A stretch of DNA of 64,000 nt from Serpens sp035497915 (lineage in GTDB: Bacteria > Pseudomonadota > Gammaproteobacteria > Pseudomonadales > Pseudomonadaceae). The position numbers and the translations under genes are program-made. The stretch is from NCBI RefSeq assembly GCF_035497915.1, contig NZ_DATJCS010000021.1, forward strand, positions 4,047 through 68,046, in the 5' to 3' direction. Shown here one piece after another: positions 40,799-48,002 of the stretch; within the stretch, counting starts at the first letter, position 1, and every line of letters starts with the position of its first letter. The notes beneath the pieces were generated by a model. That model saw only the letters and a list, made by a program, of their open reading frames with translations, made no database searches and was not told the origin of the DNA.

Positions 40799-40867
40799 AG
40801 GGCGGTCGGCGCTTTTCCGGCCGCCATGGTGCACCGGCGCGGCGGCCGGAAAAGCGCTAACCGCCCT
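40799..40867. repeat. Large imperfect palindrome (AGGGCGGT ... ACCGCCCT element)
   Basis: Two 27-nt arms (40799-40825 and 40841-40867) differ at 2 positions and flank a 15-nt loop. The right arm overlaps the last 2 bases of the converging yqjG stop codon. The outer sequence GCGCTAACCGCCCTACG resembles GCGGCTAACCCACCCTACG at 58.74 kb, so this is probably one copy of a dispersed palindromic repeat; it may also stop transcription from cysG and yqjG. Confidence 0.75.
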
Positions 40868-41876
40868 ACGGGTGCTTGCCGCGCTGCCAGATCCCTTTAC
40901 CCGGCAACCCCTCCCGCCCATGCGGCGCGAACAGATCCAGCGCCGGCCCTTTGGGCACGATCCCGGTCGGATTGATGGTCTGGTGGCTGGCGTAGTAGTG
41001 GTGCTTGATGTGGGTGAAATCCACCGTGGCGGCGACACCCGGCCACTGGTACAGCTCGCGCAGCCAGGCGCTGAGGTGTGGGTAATCGACGATGCGTTGC
41101 CGGTTGCACTTGAAGTGTCCGTGATACACCGCGTCGAAGCGGATCAGCGTGGTGAACAGGCGCCAGTCGGCCTCGGTCAGGTATTCGCCCGCCAGATAGC
41201 GCTGCCGACTTAACCGTTGCTCCAGCCAGTCCAGCTCGTTGAACAGCTCGTCGAAGGCTTCCTCATAGGCGTCCTGGGTGGTGGCGAAGCCGGCCCGGTA
41301 GACGCCGTTGTTTACCCGCGGGTAGATGCGCGCGTTGAGGGCGTCGATCTCGCCATGCAGCGGCTCGGGATACAGATCCAGGGTCGAGCCGGTCAGGCCA
41401 TCGAAGGCACTATTGAACATGCGCAGGATATCTGCGGACTCGTTGCTGACGATGCGCTGCTGGTGCTTGTCCCAGAGCATCGGCGCCGTCACGCGGCCGG
41501 TGTAGTGCGGGTCATCCTGCCGGTAGCGCTGATGGAGGAACTCCAGTCCGTCCAGGGCATCGCCGCTGGAGCCTGTCTGGCGGTCGAAGGTCCAGCCGTT
41601 TTCGCGCATCAGCCAGCTCACCACCGAAACGTCGACGATGTCCTCCAGTCCCTTGAGCGCCCGGGCGATCAGGGTACGGTGCGCCCAGGGGCAAGCCAGG
41701 CTGACATACAGGTGATAGCGCCCGGCCTCGGCCGCGAACCCGCCCGCGCCGCTGGGGCCGGCACTGCCGTCGGGGGTTATCCAGTGGCGGCGCTGTGCCT
41801 GTTCGCGCTGGAAGCGCCCGTCGCGGGCGGTGTCGTACCACTGGTCATGCCAGTGGCCATCAATCAAGAGACCCAT
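40866..41876 (-). CDS. yqjG: Glutathionyl-hydroquinone reductase (YqjG-type, xi-class GST)
   Basis: Reduces glutathionyl-hydroquinones with glutathione, 336 residues. The catalytic cysteine lies in LACPWAHRTLIARALKGL near residue 61, the hallmark CPWAHR of the xi class; further family segments are NESADILRMFN near 144 and GYxxxAFA-like YRAGFATTQDAYEEAFDELF near 193. It ends TINPTGIVPKGPALDL before a basic tail. It converges on cysG and stands alone, 81 bp downstream of the trpD2 stop. Confidence 0.92.
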   Translation of the reverse strand: MGLLIDGHWHDQWYDTARDGRFQREQAQRRHWITPDGSAGPSGAGGFAAEAGRYHLYVSLACPWAHRTLIARALKGLEDIVDVSVVSWLMRENGWTFDRQTGSSGDALDGLEFLHQRYRQDDPHYTGRVTAPMLWDKHQQRIVSNESADILRMFNSAFDGLTGSTLDLYPEPLHGEIDALNARIYPRVNNGVYRAGFATTQDAYEEAFDELFNELDWLEQRLSRQRYLAGEYLTEADWRLFTTLIRFDAVYHGHFKCNRQRIVDYPHLSAWLRELYQWPGVAATVDFTHIKHHYYASHQTINPTGIVPKGPALDLFAPHGREGLPGKGIWQRGKHP

Positions 41877-41957
41877 TGCGTGCTCCCCTTTGTTTGCCGG
41901 GGAGTCTAGCGGCGGGCGCGGGCCGGATGGGTGAAGTGTTCCGGTCGTTCCTATCGA

Positions 41958-42941
41958 TCAGTTCGATCGGTTGCGTTCATCCCAATAGCGGCGGGCGAGG
42001 GCGAAGGCCTGTTCGCGCTCGTGGCCCAGACCGCGCAGCGCCAGGGAGATGGTGGCCTGTACTGCCAGCTCGCCATAGGCATCCTCCGCCTCGCCGCGCC
42101 AGACGGCCAGCAGGTGCGCCGGTTCCAGCCGCTCCGGCTTCATGTGTCGCTGGGCGGACATGGCCGGCCAGCTTTCATCGCAGGCTTCGCCGGCGGCGGT
42201 CAGATACAGCGTGGCGGGGCTGTCCGGATTGACCTCGATCTCGCCGCCTTCGCCCTTGATGACGATGGCGGTGTCGCCAAGCAACTGACTGGCGGCGCGG
42301 TGAATCTCCTGATAGCCGGGATGGAAGATGCTTTGCAGGCCGCAGTGTGCGCTCAGTGGATTGAGCAGACGCGCCAGGGAGTGGATTGGCGAGCGTAGAC
42401 CCAGCACATTACGCAGGCCGATCATGTGCTGCAGGCGCGGCATCCAGGCGCCGAGCGGGATGAAGGCCAGGTTGTGCCGATCGAGCGCGTCGCTCACCTG
42501 CTGCCAGTCCTGGCACTGCGGGATATTCAGCAGCTCGAGCACGTCCTCGGTGTACAGCCGTCCGGCGGTGTGCTCACCGGCACCATGCAGCAGAATGCGC
42601 ACACCCTGATCGGCCAGGCACCTGATGGCCAGCAGGTACCAAGGCAGATGGCGTTTCTTGCCGGCATAGCTGGGCCAGTCGATATCCACCGCCATCGGCG
42701 GGGCGTCGAGGCGGGCGCGCACCGCTTCGGTGAAACCGGCCATTTCCTCGGCGCTTTCCTCCTTGTGGCGCAGCAGCATCAGGAAGGCGCCCAGTTGCAC
42801 GTCTTCGACTCTGCCGTCGAGCAGCATGCCCATGGCATCGCGGGCTTCCTCGCGGGTCAGCCCCCGGGAGCCGCGCTGGCCCTTGCCGAGGATGCGCACG
42901 TACTGGGCGAAGGGGTGTTCGAGCGAAGTATCGAGCGTCAT
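41958..42941 (-). CDS. TrpD2/YbiB-family glycosyltransferase-like protein
   Basis: 327 residues, related to anthranilate phosphoribosyltransferase but of the TrpD2 (YbiB) branch, which binds nucleic acid in E. coli and lacks a role in tryptophan synthesis. The N-terminal helical domain LTREEARDAMGMLLDGRVED near residue 28 and the glycine-rich segment LLHGAGEHTAGRLYTEDVLE near 118 are visible, and SPIHSLARLLNPL near 184 replaces the PRTase-binding loop. The start overlaps the tusE stop by 4 bp, so it is coupled to the tus operon; a tRNA-linked role is possible but unproven. Confidence 0.85.
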   Translation of the reverse strand: MTLDTSLEHPFAQYVRILGKGQRGSRGLTREEARDAMGMLLDGRVEDVQLGAFLMLLRHKEESAEEMAGFTEAVRARLDAPPMAVDIDWPSYAGKKRHLPWYLLAIRCLADQGVRILLHGAGEHTAGRLYTEDVLELLNIPQCQDWQQVSDALDRHNLAFIPLGAWMPRLQHMIGLRNVLGLRSPIHSLARLLNPLSAHCGLQSIFHPGYQEIHRAASQLLGDTAIVIKGEGGEIEVNPDSPATLYLTAAGEACDESWPAMSAQRHMKPERLEPAHLLAVWRGEAEDAYGELAVQATISLALRGLGHEREQAFALARRYWDERNRSN

Positions 42942-43273
42942 ATGCAGTTCGTCGGCTTTGGCAGGCCAGCCAGCTTGGCGGCCAGTTTGGCGGGAGTGCC
43001 CTTGAATAGGCGGTTGAGGTGCAGACTGTTGCCCTTGTCCGGCCCCAGCTTCAAGGCGACGTACTTGATCAGTGGGCGGGTTGCCGGCGACAGCTGGAAC
43101 TCGGCATAGAAAGCCTGCAGCAGGCGCAGGATTTCCCAGTGCTCGGCGGTCAATTCCAGTCCTTCGCGCGCTGCCAGTGCTGCGGCGATGGCGTCGCTCC
43201 AGTCGTTTCGGTCGACCAGGTAGCCGTCCTTGTCCAGGGCGATGGTCTGCCCGTTGACCTGCAAGTCGCTCAT
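42938..43273 (-). CDS. tusE: Sulfur carrier TusE (DsrC family)
   Basis: Last sulfur carrier of the relay that hands persulfide to MnmA for tRNA thiolation, 111 residues. Family sequences are DKDGYLVDRNDWSDAIA near residue 15 and YVALKLGPDKGNSLHLNRLF near 72. The penultimate residue is the persulfide-carrying Cys110 (KPTNCI). The second DsrC cysteine is absent, consistent with TusE rather than dissimilatory DsrC. Overlaps tusB by 4 bp. Confidence 0.93.
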   Translation of the reverse strand: MSDLQVNGQTIALDKDGYLVDRNDWSDAIAAALAAREGLELTAEHWEILRLLQAFYAEFQLSPATRPLIKYVALKLGPDKGNSLHLNRLFKGTPAKLAAKLAGLPKPTNCI

Positions 43274-43566
43274 AGCCAGCCGTTCACCTTGTCGTATTGC
43301 ACGCATAGCTCGACGAACGCTGGGTAATCCACCAGTGTGACCCGGTCCGGCGCGCCAAGATTGCGGGCCTGCAGGTCTTCCTGCAGCGCATACAGGCGAA
43401 CCGTTGCGGGCAGGGCTTGCAACAGCGGCCAGGCGTCGCTGCCGGTATGCAGCGCCTGACAGGCATCGCCGCACAGCAGCAGGGCGTCATTCGCGCCGAG
43501 CAGACGCAGGACGCTGTCCAGCGGCTGGCGCCAGGGGGATTGGCTGAGCAGGTGCAAGGTAGCCAT
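43270..43566 (-). CDS. tusB: Sulfur relay protein TusB (DsrH family)
   Basis: 98-residue subunit of the TusBCD hexamer. MATLHLLSQSPWRQPLDSVL and ALLLCGDACQALHTGSDAWP are recognisably DsrH-like. It lies between tusC and tusE with 1- to 4-bp overlaps, the standard tusDCBE order. Confidence 0.88.
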   Translation of the reverse strand: MATLHLLSQSPWRQPLDSVLRLLGANDALLLCGDACQALHTGSDAWPLLQALPATVRLYALQEDLQARNLGAPDRVTLVDYPAFVELCVQYDKVNGWL

Positions 43567-43919
43567 CAGAGAGTCATCACCAGATCAAAACGGGCAAGCA
43601 GGGTCGGCAGCTCCACGCCGTGCAGCGGCGTTACCGGCACGCTGAGCGTGGCCTCGGCCAGGCCACGACGGGCCAGGCTCTCCTGGCACACATACAGCTC
43701 ATCCACGCCAAACAGCGGCAGGGCCTGCAGGTTGGCGCCCAGATCCTTCTGCTCCAGCGCGGCCGGCTGCTGAGCCGTTGGCAACTGGAACACGCCGTCG
43801 TCCATGAACAGCAGGGCAATGGGCAGCTCGAAGGCGCCGCCGGCCAGGGCGATATCCAGCGCCTCGCGGGCGGCGGTGCCGCCCGACTGGCGGCAGATCA
43901 GCAGGAGCGACTTGGCCAT
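43566..43919 (-). CDS. tusC: Sulfur relay protein TusC (DsrF family)
   Basis: 117-residue DsrE/F-fold subunit of TusBCD. ATG gives MAKSLLLICRQSGGTAAREAL; LPIALLFMDDGVFQL and ALPLFGVDELYVCQESLARR are typical DsrF segments. The start and stop each overlap the neighbouring tus genes by 1 bp, implying coupled translation. A longer upstream frame is a shadow of tusD. Confidence 0.9.
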   Translation of the reverse strand: MAKSLLLICRQSGGTAAREALDIALAGGAFELPIALLFMDDGVFQLPTAQQPAALEQKDLGANLQALPLFGVDELYVCQESLARRGLAEATLSVPVTPLHGVELPTLLARFDLVMTL

Positions 43920-44311
43920 CAGTCGCCTCCGAAGCAGACCAGACGGTCCGCCAGTTGCGCCGCTTCGTGCAGCTGGCCAAGGCCCGACAGTTCCCATGGC
44001 GCGCCCACGCTGACCGCTTCGCGATTGTAACGCCGCGCTTCCTCGGCATTCAGCACGCCACGGCGCAGGGCGGCGGCGATGCACACCACGCCATCCAGGC
44101 GGTTCTGGTCAATGAAGGCGCGCCATTGCGCGGCCACGTCCAGCTCATCCTGCGGGGCAACCACGCTGGACGAGGCGCTGTAGACACCGTCGCGGTAGAA
44201 GAACATGCGAACGATCTCGTGCCCGCCGGCCAGTACCGCTTCGGCAAAGCGCAAGGCGCGCCGCGAGGCGGGCGCATGGGGTGGAGAGAAGAGGGCGATG
44301 GCGAATTTCAT
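43919..44311 (-). CDS. tusD: Sulfurtransferase TusD (DsrE family)
   Basis: 130-residue catalytic subunit of TusBCD, accepting sulfur from TusA and passing it to TusE. The persulfide Cys is C77 in LDGVVCIAAALRRGVL. The N-terminus MKFAIALFSPPHAPASRRAL and RMFFYRDGVYSASS near 35 are family signatures. First gene of the tusDCBE-trpD2 operon. Confidence 0.93.
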   Translation of the reverse strand: MKFAIALFSPPHAPASRRALRFAEAVLAGGHEIVRMFFYRDGVYSASSSVVAPQDELDVAAQWRAFIDQNRLDGVVCIAAALRRGVLNAEEARRYNREAVSVGAPWELSGLGQLHEAAQLADRLVCFGGD

Positions 44312-44372
44312 GGCTCGGGTACCGCGGAAACAGGCCGCCATCATACCTCTGGCGGCGGGCACCGGAAACGAA

Positions 44373-44397
44373 AAGGCCCGCGCGAGGCGGGCCTTTG
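44373..44397 (-). terminator. Terminator of the yccA-type gene
   Basis: AAAGGCCCGC/GCGGGCCTTT with a 5-nt loop; leftward it runs into TTCGTTT. It lies 18 bp after the yccA stop and ahead of tusD. Confidence 0.82.
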
Positions 44398-44414
44398 CTT
44401 GGAGCAACAACCGG

Positions 44415-45083
44415 TCAGTCGTCGCTGCTCATGATCCCGAAGATCTGCAGCAGGCTGATGAACAGGTTGTAGATCGACACGTACAGGCTGATGGTGGCCA
44501 TGATGTAGTTGCGCTCGCCACCGTGGATGATCTCGCTGGTTTGGTAGAGGATCACCGCCGAGGAGAACAGCACGAAACCGGCGCTGATCGCCAGCTGCAG
44601 GCCGCTGATCTGGAAGAAGAAGCCGGCCAGCACCGCCGCCAACAGCACGAAGAAGCCGGCGGTGATGAAGCCGCTGAGGAAGCTCATGTCCTTGCGGGTG
44701 GTCAGCACGTAGGCGGACAGGCCGAAGAACACCAGCGCGGTCATGGCGAACGCGGAGCTGATCACCTCGGTGCCGTTGGCCATGCCCAGGTAGCGGTTGA
44801 GGATCGGGCCCAGGGTGTAACCCATGAAGCCGGTCAGCGCGAAAGTGGACAGCAGGCCCCAGGCGGAATTGCGCAGCTTCACGGTCAGGAAGAACAGGCC
44901 GTAGAAGCCGATCAGCACCACGAAGATGTTGGGGTAGGCGACGTTCATCTGCTGGGAGACATAGGCGACGATGCCGCTGAACGCCAGGGTCAGTGCCAGC
45001 AGGCCGTAGGTGTTGCGCAGCACGCCGCTGACTTCGCGCTGTTCGACCTGCGCGGGATTCAGTGCGTAGTTACGTTCTTGCAT
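44415..45083 (-). CDS. yccA: Bax inhibitor-1/YccA family membrane protein
   Basis: 222-residue protein with seven predicted helices, of the BI-1 (UPF0005) family; E. coli YccA modulates FtsH. The start MQERNYALNPAQVEQREVSG is chosen inside a much longer open frame that would run through the tRNA gene. Conserved elements are AFAMTALVFFGLSAYVLTTR near residue 108 and ISLYVSIYNLFISLLQI near the C-terminus. Homologues sit beside tusDCBE in pseudomonads. Confidence 0.92.
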   Translation of the reverse strand: MQERNYALNPAQVEQREVSGVLRNTYGLLALTLAFSGIVAYVSQQMNVAYPNIFVVLIGFYGLFFLTVKLRNSAWGLLSTFALTGFMGYTLGPILNRYLGMANGTEVISSAFAMTALVFFGLSAYVLTTRKDMSFLSGFITAGFFVLLAAVLAGFFFQISGLQLAISAGFVLFSSAVILYQTSEIIHGGERNYIMATISLYVSIYNLFISLLQIFGIMSSDD

Positions 45084-45160
45084 GTGGCTCTCCTGTCGAG
45101 GAAGGCATTTGAGATGGCCGGGATCATAGCAAAACCCCCGGCCAGAGGAAGCGGCGGTGT

Positions 45161-45188
45161 TTGACAGTGTGTTGCGATCCGGTACTAT
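45161..45188 (+). promoter_or_regulatory. Strong sigma-70 promoter for tRNA-Ser
   Basis: TTGACA (45161-45166), 16-nt spacer, TACTAT (45183-45188), followed by a GC-rich discriminator (TGCCGCCCGCGCC) typical of stringently controlled stable-RNA promoters. The tRNA begins 34 nt after the -10. Confidence 0.82.
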
Positions 45189-45221
45189 TGCCGCCCGCGC
45201 CAGAAGGCGCGGTTTCTTTTC

Positions 45222-45309
45222 GGAAGCGTGGCCGAGTGGTTTAAGGCAGCGGTCTTGAAAACCGCCGACGGGCAACTGTCCTAGAGTTCGAATCTCTACG
45301 CTTCCGCCA
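45222..45309 (+). tRNA. tRNA-Ser (anticodon UGA)
   Basis: 88-nt class II tRNA. The acceptor GGAAGCG pairs with CGCTTCC, followed by G and an encoded CCA. The anticodon stem GCGGT/ACCGC encloses loop CTTGAAA with anticodon TGA at 45256-45258; a long variable arm (GACGGGCAACTGTCC) and T-arm GAGTTCGAATCTC are present. It marks the switch from the syntenic core to accessory genes. Confidence 0.97.
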
Positions 45310-45323
45310 TCTGATTTCGCTGG

Positions 45324-45344
45324 AAGCCCCGCGCTGCGGGGCTT
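45324..45344 (+). terminator. Hairpin after tRNA-Ser
   Basis: AAGCCCCGC/GCGGGGCTT with a 3-nt loop followed by TCGCGTTTC, 15 bp after the tRNA. Confidence 0.75.
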
Positions 45345-45411
45345 TCGCGTTTCTGGGTGCTGCATATCCAAGCCAGCCCATACTGGGCCGGCGCGGAAGG
45401 CTGCCCGGCCT

Positions 45412-47919
45412 TCAATACACATCGCGCCGGTAGCGCCCGGCCTCGACCAGCGCCCGCACGGCTTCGGCGCCCAGCAGCTCGTGCAGCGTGGCGTCGACCC
45501 CTGCGGCCATGCTGTCCAGGCTGCCGCAGACATACAGCGCCGCACCTTCGGCCAGCCAGTCGCGCAGGCGATCCTGCTGTCGGCGCAGCAGATCCTGGAC
45601 GTAGAGCTTGTCCGGCTGATCGCGGGAGAAGGCCAGATCCAGATGCCGCAGGTCGCCGCGTTCCAGCGCCGCCTGCAGTTCCGCCGCGCAGTAGAAGTCG
45701 TGGGCGCGCTGGCGCTCGCCGAACAGCAGCCAGTTGCGTCGCTGCCCGGCCAGGGTGCGCGCGCGCAGCAGGGCGCGCAGGCCGGACAGGCCGGTACCGT
45801 TGCCGATCAGGATCAGTGGGCGGTCATCCGCCGGTAGGTGGAACGCGCTGTTGCGGCGTATCCGTCCCAGCAGTTGATCGCCCTCGGCCAGATGAACAGT
45901 CAGCCAGCCGGAGCAGAGGCCCAGGTCGCCGCCGGCGTGTCGCACCTGACGCACGAACAGTTCCAGCACCCCATCGGCGGGGATCGAGGCGATGGAGTAT
46001 TCGCGGCTGGCGAGCGGCATCAGGCTGTCGACCAGCGCCTGTCCGTGCAGGCCGACCCGGTGGGCGAACGTTTCCGGCAGTTGCCGGGTGCTCAGTGCCT
46101 CGGCCAGGCGGACCCGCTGCCCGTCGAGCTCGACCGCTTCGTCGGCGTCGCGTCCGTGGCGCTGCAGCCAGGCCACGACCCTGGCCTGCGAGTGACGTGG
46201 ACGAATCTCGAGGATGTCCCCGGCTCGCCAGTCACTCGGGGTTTCCGGCGTCAGGGTGAGCTGAAAGACCGGGCCGCCTTGACTGCCAGGGTTCAGGAGT
46301 TGGCGACGTTGGAGGGTCCAGCCCGTCCAGCGGTTGCCATGCCAGGCGGGAACCGCCGTGCCGGTCAGCTCGCTCAGCTGGCGCTGCCAGTGACGCAGGG
46401 CGGTCGAGTCCTGGTCGTCGACCTCGATGGACTCGAACAGGCGCTTGCCGCCCTGGCGTTCCAGCCAGGCGTCGACGCGGCGGGCGAAGGCGCAGAACTG
46501 CTCGTAGCGCCGGTCGCCCAGGGCGAGCACCGCATAAGCGAGCCGATCCAGCGGCAGGGTGGCTCCCAGCAGTCGGCGCTCGAAACCTCGGGCGTCATCC
46601 GGTGCCTCGCCGTCGCCGAAGGTGCTGAGCACGAACAGGGCCCGAGGCTGTCGGCGCAGGCTTGCCGCGTCGAGGCGCGCCAGGGGTTCGACGCGCACCG
46701 CCAGGCCGGCGGCCTGCAACTGGCCGGCGCTCTGCCAGGCAAGCTGCTCGGCGAAGCCGCTCTGGCTGGCGTAGCCGATCAGCCAGCCATTCCCGGGCGC
46801 GGCATTCGGTTCGCTGCGGGCCGCCCGCGCGGCGCGGCGCTTGCGACGGCGATCCAGATAGAGCAGCCAGCCGGTAACCAGGAAGAGCGGCATGAGCGCG
46901 CTGGCCAGCAGCATGAGCACTTTGCCCGGCAGGCCGAAATACTCACCCGAGTGCAAGGCGTAGACGCTGGTCAGCAGGCGGGCCTTGAGTGTCTTGTCGG
47001 CATAGCGTTCGTGACGGACGATCTCGCCGCTGCGCGGATCGAGCTGCAGCAGGTTGAAGGCACGGACGTGCTCGGCGCCGCGCAGGATGTAGAAAATCGT
47101 TGCCGGCTGGCCTGCCGCCGCCGGCAGGCGCAGGTTCCAGGCGATCAGCTGCGGGCCCGCCGCCCGCTGCATGCCCTGCCAGAGGGCGGCATAGTCCGGG
47201 GTCGCCGGTGCATCGGCCGCAGGCTGGCGGGCTTGCACGGCCGGCGGCGGGTCGGCCAGCAGCGCGGTAAGGCCCGCGCGATACCAGTCGTATGACCAGT
47301 ACAGCCCCGTCAGGCTGGCGCACAGGTAGAACGGCAGGACCCAGGTCCCGGCGACTGCGTGCAGGTCCCAGTGGAAGCCGCGCCCCGTCTTGCGCCAGTC
47401 GACGCTCAGCCAGGTCCGCCAGTGGCCGGCCCGGCGCGGCCAGCGCAGATACAGCCCGGACAGGCAGAGGAAGATCAGGATCAGGGTGCTGGCCGCGGTG
47501 ATCTGCTTGCCGGTCTCGCCCATGGCCAGCCAGCGGTGCAGCTGCAACACCACCTGGAAGAATTCCTGGCCGCGCGGGGCACCCAGCACGTGCCCGTTGG
47601 CGGGGTCGAACAGGATGCGCGCGCCGCGCCGCTCGCCGGGAGGCGGCGCCAGGTAGGCGGTGGCGGGCCCTGCATGGCGGTCGTCGATGCGCAGATCCAC
47701 GACCCGTTCGCCACTGCTCGATTCGAGCCGGGCAACCAGCTCGCCGAGCTCGAGCCGCTGCGCTCCGGCCGTTGCGAGCTGTCCGTGCCCGCTGTTGAGC
47801 AGGCGGAGGATTTCGCCCTCGAAGCTGTACAGGGCGCCCGTCACGCCCATGACGGCCAGCACCAGGCCGGCGCTGATGCCGAAGAGCCAGTGCAGCTGGA
47901 AGAGGATTTTCTTGAGCAC
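45412..47919 (-). CDS. PepSY-flavodoxin-NADPH reductase fusion (probable ferric-siderophore reductase)
   Basis: 835-residue inner-membrane flavoprotein. Residues 1-~360 form a PepSY-TM region with helices near 10-30, 140-158, 190-210 and 335-355 and His-bearing segments (LQLHRW, FHWDLHAVAGTW). A flavodoxin-like FMN domain begins near 379 (GWLIGYASQSGFAEQLAW), and a cytochrome-P450/sulfite-reductase-type FAD-NADPH module completes it (REYSIASIP, GNGTGLSGLRALL, C-terminal RRDVY). Such fusions are thought to reduce Fe(III)-siderophores. The start is GTG at 47919 with a weak ribosome site. It is the last gene after two TonB receptors on the same strand. PA4513 of P. aeruginosa, beside piuA, appears to be of this type (recall). 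Confidence 0.85.
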   Translation of the reverse strand: MLKKILFQLHWLFGISAGLVLAVMGVTGALYSFEGEILRLLNSGHGQLATAGAQRLELGELVARLESSSGERVVDLRIDDRHAGPATAYLAPPPGERRGARILFDPANGHVLGAPRGQEFFQVVLQLHRWLAMGETGKQITAASTLILIFLCLSGLYLRWPRRAGHWRTWLSVDWRKTGRGFHWDLHAVAGTWVLPFYLCASLTGLYWSYDWYRAGLTALLADPPPAVQARQPAADAPATPDYAALWQGMQRAAGPQLIAWNLRLPAAAGQPATIFYILRGAEHVRAFNLLQLDPRSGEIVRHERYADKTLKARLLTSVYALHSGEYFGLPGKVLMLLASALMPLFLVTGWLLYLDRRRKRRAARAARSEPNAAPGNGWLIGYASQSGFAEQLAWQSAGQLQAAGLAVRVEPLARLDAASLRRQPRALFVLSTFGDGEAPDDARGFERRLLGATLPLDRLAYAVLALGDRRYEQFCAFARRVDAWLERQGGKRLFESIEVDDQDSTALRHWQRQLSELTGTAVPAWHGNRWTGWTLQRRQLLNPGSQGGPVFQLTLTPETPSDWRAGDILEIRPRHSQARVVAWLQRHGRDADEAVELDGQRVRLAEALSTRQLPETFAHRVGLHGQALVDSLMPLASREYSIASIPADGVLELFVRQVRHAGGDLGLCSGWLTVHLAEGDQLLGRIRRNSAFHLPADDRPLILIGNGTGLSGLRALLRARTLAGQRRNWLLFGERQRAHDFYCAAELQAALERGDLRHLDLAFSRDQPDKLYVQDLLRRQQDRLRDWLAEGAALYVCGSLDSMAAGVDATLHELLGAEAVRALVEAGRYRRDVY

Positions 47920-47953
47920 GAGGGTAGATCCAAGGGGTATCGGGAATGCTTGA

Positions 47954-47993
47954 GGATCGGATGTCGCCGGCGAGAGCTGGCAACATCCGATCC
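47954..47993. repeat. Long intercistronic stem-loop in the iron operon
   Basis: GGATCGGATGT/ACATCCGATCC (11 bp) continues after one mismatch into GCCGGC/GCTGGC with a GAGA tetraloop: 17 pairs (one G-U). It lies between the first receptor's stop and the flavoprotein start. No U-tract follows. Confidence 0.7.
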
Positions 47994-48002
47994 GGGGGCG
48001 CC

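Noticed and set aside
42938..43273. Dissimilatory sulfite reductase DsrC instead of TusE
   Set aside because: Only the penultimate cysteine is present, dsrAB are absent, and the tusDCB neighbours plus mnmA in the same window fit tRNA thiolation.
45084..45545. Long upstream extension of the YccA frame through tRNA-Ser
   Set aside because: It would translate the tRNA gene and its promoter; the family N-terminus MQERNYALNPAQ fixes the start at 45083.
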